Of a DNA stretch of 64,000 nucleotides, positions 33,310-44,500 are shown one piece after another. Numbering within the stretch: position 1 is the stretch's first letter; each line of letters starts with the position of its first letter. The notes under the pieces are model-generated. The model saw only the letters and a list, made by a program, of their open reading frames with translations, did no database searches and was not told the origin of the DNA. Source of the stretch: Plantago ovata (Eukaryota; Streptophyta; Magnoliopsida; Lamiales; Plantaginaceae); NCBI GenBank assembly GCA_028274465.1, contig CM051456.1:78354753-78418752 (forward strand). Direction: 5' to 3'. A program made the position numbers and the translations under genes.

Positions 33310-33440
33310 GAAGAACAAAATGTGTCTGGCAGTTACAACTTCAAACGTGGCAGCATCGCTTTTTCCAGGAGGACGAACAACACATAACGGGTTCAAGCTA
33401 CCTTTTGATATAGAAGAGACCGTCTGCAGTGGAATTAGAA
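33310..33440 (+). pseudogene. PIF1-type helicase fragment
   Basis: Plus-strand translation KMCLAVTTSNVAASLFPGG, then RTTHNGFKLPFDIEETV, matches LVVATSGVDASLLPGGRTAH and FGFPNEIEEMV of the Helitron helicase at about 46.4 kb. This is helicase motif Ia and beyond; the Walker A part is not adjacent. It lies on the strand opposite to the Rep relic at 30.7 kb, so it either comes from another insertion or was inverted. Confidence 0.75.
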
Positions 33441-34655
33441 ACCAAAGCAAACCATCATATTTTCCACAAACAAATGTACACTCTATTTCAGTAAAATGAA
33501 GCTGCAATAATGCACAAAAACAGTATGTCAACAAGATTATTAAGAATTGGACACACACACAATCACTCAGACGCCCTACACATATCACTCAATAAAACCG
33601 AAATAACCCGATCCACAAAACTCAACACCAAATCCATTAATTATATACAACCACCAAATGTTACATAAGACCACCAAAGCTGCCACTTCCCAATTAAATC
33701 TTTCAGAATCAAACTTTCAGCCTTAAACATAATTCAATTACAAAAAGATTCATACCTCACTCTTGCATATATTCTGCCGTGACCCCAAGAGCTCACACAT
33801 AGTCTCCCACAATCCTTTCGTTCCGTAACCCGCCACCTCACCTCCACTTCTTTCCTGTACGCTGGCCAGCACCAAGTCATTCCACCACTAATCCCTGGCC
33901 CAGCCTGCTAATTGCTTCGAAAGTTGCTACAACACAAAGTCGAACCCAACAAAAAGCAATGATAATCAAACTAAAATAAAATTAAGCGCAATTTAAAGAG
34001 ACAAAAAAAAAAAAAAAAAGAAAGAAAAATTACATGGAGAGATAACGATATAGCAGGAATGGATATAGAGCACCTCCCCTATCTATTTGATTTTGTGAGA
34101 TGGACATTAGAAGGTCAAAAAATTGCGGCCAAGCTTCGTAAGCACCATTGTACCAAACTCGACTAAGCTTTAATAAAACCGTTTCGAGCAGAGGAGTAAT
34201 TTTCCGGTACAAAATTCTTGTTGATTGAGAAAATAAAAAACAAAAAGAATGGTGCAGGGAGATATAAATAGAGTCTGTAGGAGAGATGAAACCCATTCCT
34301 ACTTAATTTCAGTGTTTGTGGGAAGTATGATTCCATCAGAAGATTGTTGTTGGAAGAGGAAAATAGAAGAGGGAGAGATCAATTTTCAACGGGGCTCTCG
34401 TCATCAGCTCCCAAAACTGGCCAACAATTTGCAATGACTCCCCCTTTTCAAATTTCTCGTATATAGGTCCAAAGGCTATTAAATACTAGACTGCCACCTA
34501 CTAGCTTTGTCCACTAAAGTCCAGACAAAGGCAATGATGGCCCATTAAATATGTCAGATTTTGTACTATTACCGGATTAAAAAATAAAAAAGGGAAGGGG
34601 CCATGATGAGTGCTGACTAGTTGGCAATAGTGTGGATCCGACGCTGTTTACTTCA
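33441..34655. other. Unassigned stretch
   Basis: An 88-codon minus-strand frame (34030-34296) and short Trp/Arg-rich frames near 33.8 kb show no domain I recognise. Poly-A at 34000-34020. Nothing else seen. Confidence 0.35.
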
Positions 34656-35520
34656 CGCGCCTGATGCCCAATTGACTTAAGCCCGTTTTTGTAAGTTCTG
34701 GGCTACTAACTGGTATGGCCCAATAATTTTGAAACAAATGTACCCGGCCCAACACTAATTTATGGGAACTTTGCAGGCCCATCAACAATATTGAAATTTT
34801 ATTAGATGAGGATATGTGAACTAAGCCCAGTTTATTATGTCGGCCCATAGACCCGCCCATATTTTTCGTGGACCCTTTCGTGGACGCTTATGTGTGTGAT
34901 ATATATGAACGATAGTTATAAGCCCAAAAGGTACCGTATGTAAGCCAACTTATTAATGTTAATGGCCCATTATTAATTTGCGGGCCCGTCAAACCGTATC
35001 GTATGAAATGGAGGCGAAATATACGAGGTACTTCCCCCGTATATAAAAAATGCTAATTGATTTGTACTAGTTCATTAGGGCCCAAAGATAATTGTTTAGG
35101 GTTCATATTTGAGCCCATGTTCGTATATGGCCCGAGCTAGGAAATTTACGGGCCTCATATGAATAGGTATATCCCGGTATATTTAAGATACTTGGTGTGG
35201 TGTGTGTTAATATTTGAAGCTGTATTAATATTTTTAATTTGTAAGAATCTTGAACTAGCATATTAAGATGAGTGCTTAGTCAAGTTTTGGGACGGCTCAT
35301 ATTTCATGACCGGAAAATATATGGGCGTGAGACAAATTGGTTCGGGTCAAATTGGATGGTCCGATTTAAGCCCGGATATAACCGCCCGGATATAAATTGG
35401 ATACAAATTGGTCCGGGTCAAATTGGATGGCCCAGATAATTATTTTGGGTTTTATAAATAACATTGGACTTTATGAAAGGCCAATAACAGAGCAGGCCCA
35501 AAACACTACATTGTCATCTT
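34656..35520. promoter_or_regulatory. Cluster of GCCCA/TGGGC (site II-like) motifs
   Basis: In about 860 bp I count about 15 GCCCA or TGGGC motifs on both strands (for example ATGGCCCAATA, CCGGCCCAAC, CAGGCCCATC, GATGGCCCAGA). Site II motifs (TGGGCY) bind TCP factors in plant housekeeping promoters. No gene is visible downstream, so a promoter role is inference. The phrase GTCAAATTGGATGG is also repeated here (about 35347 and 35418). Confidence 0.35.
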
Positions 35521-35859
35521 CTTCAAGCTAGTTCCAACATCTTCTTCTCTGTAATAAAATTTCAAATATCATAATAGAATAGATATTAATAGATAAAATA
35601 AGGTATCTATAGGAGATTATTTTTAATTTATATCCAAAATGGCCACTAGAGCATCCCAACCCATCCGACATCAAAGATCCGACCCGAGATCTTCCATAAA
35701 TAAGTCACAGGAAACTAATCAACAACAACCTTCCACGTCATCACCGAGAACACCACTCCAAACAACCACCACAAACAGCAACCCATTCTCCTAGAAATCA
35801 ACAGCAACCAACAGCAACCAATTCCTCCGCCTACCGCCGTCGGCACCACCTCCTCCTTC

Positions 35860-36095
35860 AGTCACACCTCCCTAAAATCCCTCCGCGACACTCTCCCCGA
35901 CTTCTCCGACATCCGTGCCGCCACCAACTTCCTCAGCAACCGATCGCGACCGACGTAGCCGGACCGGACTGGACTACATCCACAACACGGCGAGGACGTC
36001 AACGCGTAGATCTGCCACTTCGGCGCGGTGAAGCTTTGCGGCGAGACGGCGACGGAGGGTGACGGAGAGGACGAGAGGTTTCTGACCCATGTATC
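35860..36095 (+). pseudogene. LysM receptor-like kinase fragment (LYK-type)
   Basis: One frame reads FSHTSLKSLRDTLPDFSD, then IRAATNFLSNR, which resembles the juxtamembrane-to-kinase start of plant LysM receptor kinases (SLKSLRD..P..YDFS.I..ATNNFL). Shortly after, GLDYIHNT and then ICHFGAVKLCGE resemble a later part of the same kinase domain (GLDYIHN ... AKICHFG...LCGE). The roughly 90 residues normally between the two are missing, and there are a stop after SNRSRPT and another before ICHFG. It looks like a captured, internally deleted piece. Recognition is from memory of the family, not from a search. Confidence 0.5.
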
Positions 36096-36099
36096 TATC

Positions 36100-37507
36100 T
36101 ATCTATCAATCTATGTATCAAATTATCAATTGGGGTCTTCAAGATTGAATTTTTATTACTTATAGAGAAAAAGAATCGGAGGTTGAAGAGTTTTTGGAGA
36201 TTTCAATTGGTGCTGATCTTGGTTTTGACAATGGTGAAAATACCGATGCTGATGATGCAAACACAAAACCAACCAAAACCTCTTCTTTTCTTTGTTGGTC
36301 TAGCTATGTGACATGCAGCAAATGCATGTGGAAATTAGATTAGATTAGATTAGATACGGCATTGAAGGACTGTTGTTGAGTATGCAATCTGAGTAGAAAG
36401 GACTAAAGCTCATGCATTTGGGGAAAAAATGGATCTTTTACTTTTACAATATGTTTGTTTGAAAATAGACAAGATGGGTCGGGAGGGTTGGGTGGGTTTC
36501 TTTCTGCCAACCTAAACTGGGCCCCCCTTGCCCCCACTCTTAATTTACCTTTATACCCATTGTCAGTAGCTGTTGGAGCTAGTTGCAACTTTTTGTGGAG
36601 TTCAAGACCAGATTACATAGATTGGGATTTAAATGCATGGATTTTGAATAGCTAGACCCAATGCAAACATTCCACCGAATTATGGGCCTTATACCAATTT
36701 TTTCAATTTTCAACCGGAGAAGGAAAGAGGAAAAGAAAGATAAAAATCAGCCGAAAAATTAGGAATTTTGCGTGACCTCCACGCGCGTTTTTTTCACTTA
36801 TTTAATAGAGGTTAATAAGAATAATGATAAAATATATAAAAATAATATTGATTTTCAAATTTTTTTTATTAAATGGAAAAAAAGAAAAAGAAGTATAAAA
36901 AATGAAAATAGAATCAAAGAAAATGAGAATTAATCAAAAACAAAAGAAACGATAAGAAATCCGTTTCATTTCATGAAAATAAATGGAGAGGTGACTAGGA
37001 CTAGGATTCTGGGCGAGAGAAAAAGAAGAGAAAATGAATTTGTTCCATGTTCTGCGCGCGTATTTAATGTGGATGTGAAACAATTATTTCGTAAGGTCCC
37101 TAAGCATTATCAGATTCTCATGAAGGCCCTTTAATATTTTTAAAAGTTCAATCAAGTCCCTGCAACTACAATAAACTTTTTCTTCTCATCCCTTCAGCAC
37201 ATGGGTTTGAAAGGTCCATTTTTACACAAATAATTGACGCCAGTTCATCTTCTTTCTCCCGGTATCAACGATTGCTCATCTCTCCCTGCTCCGGTCGGTG
37301 GTGGTGATGGGTGTTGCTTAGTGTTGGTGGTGGTGGCGCTAATGGATCAATAGATGGAGGTGTCAGGCGTTGGTGGTGGTGGCATCGACCTCCGGACAGT
37401 GGTGGACGGTGATAGATGGAGGTGTTCGGGGTTGGCAGTGGCGGCGGACAATGGTGGACGGCGGTGGTTATGGGTGATGATGGCTGGAAGTGGTTATTAT
37501 TTAATTA
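36100..37507. other. Non-coding stretch with a GGT-rich simple-sequence block
   Basis: No gene recognised. A GTGGTGGTGG-type low-complexity block occupies about 37295-37490 and explains the Gly/Val-rich frames there. A TTAGATTAGATTAGAT microsatellite lies near 36335. Confidence 0.4.
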
Positions 37508-37583
37508 CTAGAATTCATGGGCACACGCTAGGCGTGTGCTACGTGTAGTTTATAGATATATAATGTTCACTCAATTGATTTTA
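37508..37583 (-). repeat. Helitron 3' end with first copy of the subterminal hairpin block
   Basis: CTAG (37508-37511), 9-base spacer and the hairpin 37521-37539 make the terminus. The block from the hairpin on is the first copy of a roughly 155-bp duplicated segment: it continues to 37583, is broken by the small MULE, and resumes at 40313-40405. Confidence 0.7.
37575..37583. repeat. 9-bp target duplication TTGATTTTA of the small MULE, left
   Basis: TTGATTTTA at 37575-37583 recurs at 40304-40312. The uninterrupted sister copy of the host repeat (from 40406) has TTGATTTTA only once followed by ACGTAAG, which proves the pre-insertion sequence. Nine bases is the standard MULE target duplication. 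Confidence 0.92.
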
Positions 37584-37799
37584 GAGTAAGTCTCATGAGA
37601 GACCACCCTTAGAAAGAGACCATAGAGACCAATTCTTATTAATTACAAAACAACCCCAAAACTACTACTAGCTTCTAAAACACCCCACAACCCAACCAAA
37701 ATCACATGGGATCATCACCATCGCCTGCTCATCATCATCAATTGATCGATTTGACATAGGTCAAGGTTTTTTTTAGTTGTTTGAATTGATGTTTGATGG

Positions 37800-38160
37800 T
37801 GATAAAAGTTTGTTGGTGATAGATTTATGTTGAATCCACGTTGTTATTGTTATTTGCATCTAGATTTATGTAGATATGTGTTTGATTCGAAGTTTGTTGG
37901 TGATAGATGTTAGCTTTTGCATCTAGATGTAGATTTATGTTCATCTCATGAATTTTTTACGTTCAGCGATATTCGCCATGTTCTGTACAATATTGCCCAT
38001 GTTCTAGCCAATATTGTCCATGTTCTTACCAATATGCTCACTGTTTCGGATGCTCTGTTTTTTTCTACCTGGTTTTGTGAGAAATTGACCTATGCGATAT
38101 GCACTATGTTCTCAACAATATAACCTATGTTCTCAACAATATTGTCCATGTTCTAACCAG
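37800..38160 (+). repeat. Long inner inverted repeat of the small MULE, left arm
   Basis: Read forward, AGTTTGTTGGTGATAGATGT, then TTAGCTTTTGCATCTAGATG and ATATTCGCCATGTTCTGTAC recur as the reverse complement in about 39340-39680, with limited divergence over about 340 bp. The arms sit well inside the terminal repeats, so the element has nested inverted structure. Confidence 0.75.
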
Positions 38161-38209
38161 TATGCTCTGTTTGACAATTTTAAAAAGTAATCTACTATAT
38201 ATTTATGAT

Positions 38210-38760
38210 TTTGTTCGAGAACATGGGAGATATTCTCAAAAACATGAAAAATATTATGGGAAACATGGGTAGTAATCCCATGAACATGGGATATATTCTC
38301 AGAAACATGGGTTCTATTTGAAGAAACACATAACATGACACTTATATATAAAAATAAGTTCATGAAAGATATTATGAGAAACATGGTTAGTATTCCCATG
38401 AACATGGGAGATATTCTCATAAACATATGAGATATTCTCATAAACATGGGTTGTTTTGGAGAAACACACATATGACAGTTATATATAAAAACAAATTTAT
38501 ATATGGAAGACATTACGAGAAACATGGGTAGTATTCCCATGAACATGGGAGATATTCACTGAAACATGGAAGATATTCTTATAAACATGAGTTCTTTTGG
38601 AGAAACACAGATATGACACATATATATAAAAACAAGTTCATGGAAGATATTATGACAAACATGGGTAGTATTCTCATGAACATGAGCGATGTATTCAGAA
38701 ACATGGGTAATATTTAAAATAACTTGGAACATGAAACATTATCAATAAATTGTAAGTACA
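38210..38760. repeat. Tandem array of about 138-bp units in the small MULE
   Basis: About four units. Each contains GAAACATGGGTAGTATTCCC, ATGAACATGGGAGATATTCTC, GGAGAAACACAGATATGACA and a TATATATAAAAACAA tract. A 137-codon minus-strand frame here only reads the repeats. The units are themselves made of AACATGG sub-repeats of about 20-25 bp. Confidence 0.75.
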
Positions 38761-39339
38761 TGGGATATATTATGAGAAATATGAATAATATTTACATAAA
38801 CATGAGAGATATTCTCAACAACATGGGTACTATTTCAAACATAAAAAATTCTTGTACATAAATCCAAGTACATTGGACATACTAATATTTTGACTACAAT
38901 AATAACTATCTAACTTCTAATGACAAGGATACTCCATTTTTTTAAATAGATACAATCATTTGTATCAACATGAATCAAATTGGATTTTTGCTTGCTTCCG
39001 ACATTAGTACTCTTTTTCTTCTGTTGCACATCATCTACAAAAACAAAAACACAAACATAGACAATATTGTAAGGAACATAAGTAATAATATTAAAAATAT
39101 GGACCATAATCAGAACAAATATCAACACAGACTAAAATCAAGATAAGAACATGGGACATATCAAACAAAATGATATGACATAGTATAAGAAACATGGGTA
39201 ATAATGTTCAAAACATGGGACATATGATTAGAAACATGGGTAATAATTGGGAGATTATGTAAAACTGCGTCCAATATAGAAACATCGAAACGACAAAAAA
39301 ACAAGGATAACAACACCACGAAAACCAAATGGGGAAACA

Positions 39340-39680
39340 ATAAATGTAGTATTGTTTAGAACATGGACAATATTTTTGAGAACATGGGTTATATTGCTGA
39401 GAACATAGTGTATATTGCAGAGGTCAATTTTTCATAAAAACAGTTAAAAAAACAGAGCATTAAAAACAGTGAGCATATCGGTCAGAACATGGACAATATT
39501 GGCTATAACATGGACAAAATTGTACAGAACATGGCGAATATCGTTGAACGTAAAAAAAATCATGAGATGAACATAAATCTACATCTACATGCAAAAGCTA
39601 ACATCTATCACCAACAAACTTCGATTTAAACACAAATCTACATAAATCAAGATACATAAATCTACATTGGCAGAGCCCTT
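39340..39680 (-). repeat. Long inner inverted repeat of the small MULE, right arm
   Basis: Partner of 37800-38160 (see that entry). To its right, about 39960-40200 is a GC-rich GGT/GGC stretch comparable to the GC-rich first-exon side of the larger MULE near 26.3 kb. Confidence 0.7.
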
Positions 39681-40405
39681 GCTTACATCAACCAAACTTC
39701 TCCAACATATGCTAGATCTAAAACAGATCGAAGAAATCATCATAAATTCATAATCATATTGTTCATTCTCATAGTCACTATTAGACCAGACATGTTTCTT
39801 AAACTCAATGAAATTGGACTTACATATTAATCTTAGATCAGTCAGTCATTCAGTCGAACAGGTGGTGTGCATAAAGCAAAAATCAGCAGATGGATATTTT
39901 GGATGCATCGACTGGTAGAGAATCAAGAGAACTTGGTCTAGGGTTTTATTGCCGGAAACTACAACATATTAGTGGTGGAGTGGAGGAGGATTATGAAGGG
40001 TGGTGGTGGTGGCTGCGGCGGCGATATTGATGTGGTGGAGCAGATTCGAAGAGGCGGAGGTAGGGTTGGAAAAAAACCGAATAAGAAGGGAGAGGAGGAG
40101 GATGAGGAGGGAAACCTGTACCTTCCATGGTGGTGGATCGCGGCGGAGTTCGGTGGGCATTGTTGGTGTCTGTACGTGCGTGAATATGAAAAGAGTTGAA
40201 ATAACGGGTTTTAGATTTATTCCAGTATATGGTGATGGTAAATTGCATAATGGTACAGTCTCTTTTTAACTTAAATATAGACGGTCTCTTATGAGACTTT
40301 GCGTTGATTTTAACGTAAGTAAATGAAAATGTACAATTAAATAATTGAGTAATTAAAATCAAAAGTTGTCACGAAATGTCTTCAAACAAACAAAAATAAC
40401 TAACT

Positions 40406-40560
40406 GCACACGCTACGCGTGTGCTACGTGTAGTTTATAGATATATAATGTTCACTCAATTGATTTTAACGTAAGTAAATGAAAATGTACAATTAAATAG
40501 TTGAGTAATTAAAATCAAAAGTTGTCACGAAATGTCTTCAGACAAACAAAAAATAACTAA
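40406..40560 (-). repeat. Second copy of the Helitron subterminal hairpin block
   Basis: It begins with hairpin GCACACGCTACGCGTGTGC (40406-40424), then CTACGTGTAGTTTATAGATA and the rest of the unit through AATAACTAACT at about 40560. It is nearly identical to 37521-37583 joined with 40313-40405. The copy lacks its own CTAG terminus: after the hairpin on the minus strand comes AGTTAGTTATT. It is a tandem duplication of the Helitron end, with only the outer copy carrying a proper terminus. Confidence 0.85.
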
Positions 40561-40701
40561 CTGAATAACTGAATCTAATTGAAAAATAACTTATTGAGTA
40601 ATAGAAATAGTTCATATAGTCATGCGATGAAAATTTTGAATTGAACGGTATTAGACGTACGTAAAGTACTCCTCCGATGATTTAAGAACCACCGAATACG
40701 T

Positions 40702-41596
40702 CTATAGGCTATTGAAAAATTCCACTTCGAAATCTGCAATGCAGCTTTTGCATGTAAATTTGTGTTCTTCATCTGGTGTATATACCGTCCTGTGTGTCAT
40801 TATCTCTTGCCATTTTTCTTCGTCGATGCCTTCTGTTATGTCAGCGCCGCAGTATGGATGATATTCAAATTTCAAGTGGTCTTCTATCTTAAGGTTATCT
40901 ATCCTCAAAAGCTAGATTGCGTCTGCATTTCTTCACATAATCGAGTCCTGACGGCGTACTTTTCATTTTGTTAATATCTAACCATCCTTGCCGTCTCTGC
41001 TCTGGATCCAGTGTTAGTAACTTAAAGACTATTGATGCATACTTGTACTCTGGATGGTTTAATATTTTTTCGGACATGTCTTAAAAAAATATTTGCGTCT
41101 ATCAAGGTTTTGGGTGTTGAAGAAGTCGGCCTGAAATGTTATAGATATAATTTTAACGTACTAACATAAAAATATATGTACTCAATGGTTATAATATTTA
41201 AATTAAATGAAATTTTATATAGTAAATTGCTTACCACCAATGTCCTGTAATAACACTCTGGATTTCCGGTTGTTTGACATTTGTCGATAAAATCTTGTTC
41301 CCATGGGGTTGGCGTTTTCCAATTTTTTATTGGAATTCTAAACATGTTAACTTTCTTATCGCATTCTGGTTCTTCATGTATGCGCTTGTACTTCTTTTGC
41401 CTATCATTTTTGTCATTTGCATTAGTGTTCAAATTTATTTGTAATGTCTGTTAATTTTGTTTACTTCCAGTTCAATAACTTACGTAAGGAGTACGCTTCC
41501 GCAATCATGCACACAGTGAGTAGCTGCAATGAACATTATCTTGGTTTGGATGTCGTCTGGTAGTATTGTGAATGGTTCGAACTCAAATGTATCCAT
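40702..41596 (-). pseudogene. F-box family protein-like gene inside the Helitron
   Basis: Three exon-like blocks on the minus strand. 41596-41484 starts MDTFEFEPFTILPDDIQ followed by KIMFIAATHC, an F-box-like start. About 41445-41236 has PWEQDFIDKCQTTGNPECYY, the GNPE..YR pattern of plant F-box proteins of the At2g35280 type. About 41129-40702 has GLDYVKKCRRN and a Cys/His-rich end (YHPYCG ... FTCKSCIADFEVEFF). Splice phases between exons 1 and 2 do not fit well, and a frame change near 40.90 kb is needed to link the last two parts, so it seems decayed. F-box proteins are substrate adaptors of SCF ubiquitin ligases. It may be a captured host gene. Confidence 0.45.
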
Positions 41597-41599
41597 CGT

Positions 41600-44500
41600 C
41601 CTTTGTTTCTTCTGTGTTTGAAAAAATTAGAAATTAGCATGTAAGTAATGATTTATGACAGTGCATTTTGTTTCTGGTTTTTTAGTAAATAGAAAATATA
41701 TATGTTTGGTTTAGTTTAAGTAAAGGGAGTAAGGTTAACTTAATTACCCGTATTCTTGTGCACAAACATTTTCAGGACTGGATTCTGAACTTATGATTGA
41801 GATCCAGTTTCAAGAGCTTTTGTTGTTCGAGTCTGGCAATCTCTTCTTCTAGCTCATCCTTTGACATGTCATCTTCATTCTTCATTTTTTCCTGCTTATT
41901 TTAATATTTTAGAAAAAATAAAATTTACGACAAAGGAAATAACAAATTAAAAACATCATCACTATGTTTAAATTTGTTTGAACTAAACCTTTATAAACAA
42001 GTTTTGCTTTTTAAATATCAATATGAACTCCTTCAGGTTTGAAATTTAATGTATACTTTGCATATTAAATCCAAGTAAAACCTTTTCCTTGTAATTGAAC
42101 ATTTAGTTATTGTCACGTGAGGTTAAAAATTAACATCATTATATTTTGGGTTTTGGTGAATAACACTTTGACCTCATATTAAAAAATTAAAAGAAAAATA
42201 ATACTTTGACTTAAGTTAGACCTATATTTTTTAACATGGAATTTTTAACTTCATGCTATATTATTATATTCATCACAGTTTCAAGTCTCCTCAAGAGAAA
42301 AAAGCTTTCACCTGCATTCAAAATACGCTCTGTTCTCGGGGCGAAGTCAGGATTTTATATTGACCCGTGTGCCAAACTTAGTAACTACTTGGCATGCCAC
42401 ATATATTATTAATATAACCTCTTTGAACCAAAAAGTTTAATTTCCTCCACCCAAAAGAAATTGAGAAATTTTATTATTAGAGTTTTTCAGGAATCATAAG
42501 GTTTAAATATTTTAATAATATTTATGAATTTTTATTATAATTTATAATTAATTAGTGATTAAATGGATTATAAAAAGCTTACATAGACAAATTATTAAGG
42601 AAAGGTATACATAAGATGAATATTTGAAAGTTGTTGGACTTAATCTTATTAATTTTTATATGTGGGGTATATCAAAAAATAACAATAAATAGTAGTACCT
42701 TAATGGAAATGGCTTTATTAGTCTTTAAACAATTCTACATGTGATTCATTATTTTAACTGATTGTTTGCTGAATTAGTTCTTATTGCAGTTCAGTTACGA
42801 CAATATGATGCCGGAGAGGGATTAATTTCACTTGCTTATTGTGGAGATGTTGAAAGGTACTCGGATGTAGGATGTCTTCTATTTCCGCAATGAAATGAGA
42901 TATCTGGAATTGGTTCCTGATGTATGTAGCTTTCTTCTTGCTCTGTTCTTTTTTTTTTTTTTTTTTTTTCTGCTGAACAATCTCTAATCTCCACATTATA
43001 ACGTAATTAGCTAGCAAGAAGTGTTGATTTTGAAGATGAAAATGGATGTGCAAGTGAATGAAAGAAGTTGTATCATTCTTGTGAGGAAGGCCACAACATG
43101 TAGCTCCGCCTGATCATTGTGACTGCCATGTAAGTTAGTTGTTTAGCTTTTCTAGTTGACTTGGATAATCAAGTTAATGGAATTGATATGTTTTCTACTT
43201 TTGTTGTTTATTTGCATAATATCTTATTTAAATTTCTCCATTAGTTTTATGCACGTCAGGTGCTTGATAAATTGTCTATTTGAATTTTTTTGGTTTTTTT
43301 GTAAAGATTTATCTGTGTACATGCAATATAATAAATAAGGAGCATGTTAAACTAAAAGAATTAAAAGAGTACCTTGAATTGACTGTGTTGCTGCCTAAGA
43401 CCCGCAATGTTCAACTATTGTGGAGTGAGCGGTTGGACTTTCTTCAAGGAAAGATCAGTTGGGATTTTGTGTCGGGGAAGTTGGGTACGGGGGCATGGAT
43501 GGGATTTTTTGGCTGTCGTGGTGAATTTGGTGGGTATCGATTGTGTTGTTGATTATGGCTCTACCATTCCATCATCGGTTTTTCCGGTTGGCACGGAGGT
43601 GATCCACTAATCAAGTTGGGCATTCTCAGAAGGTTAGTGCAGACGCTTATGTATGTATATCATTCACACTTGAATAAGTTCACTTGACAGATTTATTGAC
43701 TGTATGTTGTTGCAGCCTTGCAGGAAGCAACTAAAGGTTTAGGCATCAATAAGGATGTCAATGTTATTTTCGTTCTGGGTGAGTGTTTAGTTTCTGCTTC
43801 ATATTTTATTTTATTCCAGGGATACATCTTTATTATTAATGAAAAGTAACAAACTAACAATGATGTGAATGGTAGTATTAGAGTCGGTCGGTGAGGGCAT
43901 GATAATGCTGCTATATTATGATTTATGAATAATCTCCGAGCATGAACAAATCCAAAAATAAGGTTTCGATCATTGAATCGTAGTTTACAATTGTAATTTT
44001 GCTTGGGTTTATAATTGTTGCTCTATATATGTGTTGTAGCATGTAGTTCTCTATGTTTGCTGGTTTGGTCGCCAAGTAACAATTTTGTGTAGATGTACTA
44101 TGTTTGGATTCTTTTAATTTATATTCATTCTTCGCATGTTTCTAAAAAAAGTGTTAGAGTAAAGATTTTACACATCCATAGCAGATTGAACTTCCCAGAT
44201 CACATTCTCATATACTTTTATGGCTAAACAGAAGGTAAACAATAAATTAAATAGAACTGATTTGAATACAGATTTGCTAGTGGAAGAGTTCTTACCTGGA
44301 ATTGACTGTTTTGCTGAGAGGATGAGTTTGTCTTTCTGTGTTCCGAAGGTGATGAATTCTGTAATTTATATGTCTCTGTTTTTTATCTGATCTTTTGTTC
44401 TGTGTAGGACTCAAGGTTTTTTGTTTTCTTCTGCGTTATGAAATACTGGTCTGTGTTCAAATATGATTAATTCTCTAACTTATATAGAATGACAGCTGTT

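Larger units (their letters stand above)
37584..40303. mobile_element. Non-autonomous MULE, 2720 bp
   Basis: Ends are GAGTAAGTCTCATGAGAGACC on the left and, reverse-complemented, CGCAAAGTCTCATAAGAGACC on the right, with a 9-bp target duplication. No transposase. It shares its terminal sequence with the larger MULE ending at 26630 and carries the same AACATGG-type degenerate repeats, so it is likely mobilised by that family. Inner arms (about 37800-38160 and 39340-39680) are inverted copies of each other, and a tandem array fills the middle. Confidence 0.85.

Noticed and set aside
34030-34296. 88-codon minus-strand frame as a small gene
   Set aside because: No domain, no clear promoter or splice context, composition like surrounding non-coding DNA.
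38133-38760. Regular repeats considered as a CRISPR-like array, and the 137-codon frame reading them
   Set aside because: Units are contiguous tandem repeats without unique spacers in plant DNA; the frame only translates the repeat.
43545-43785. Possible annexin exons (GSTIPSSVFPVGTEV, then LQEATKGLGINKDVNVIF after an intron)
   Set aside because: Only a faint resemblance to an annexin start; the first exon runs into a stop and the key Gly-Thr-Asp/Glu residues do not fit well.
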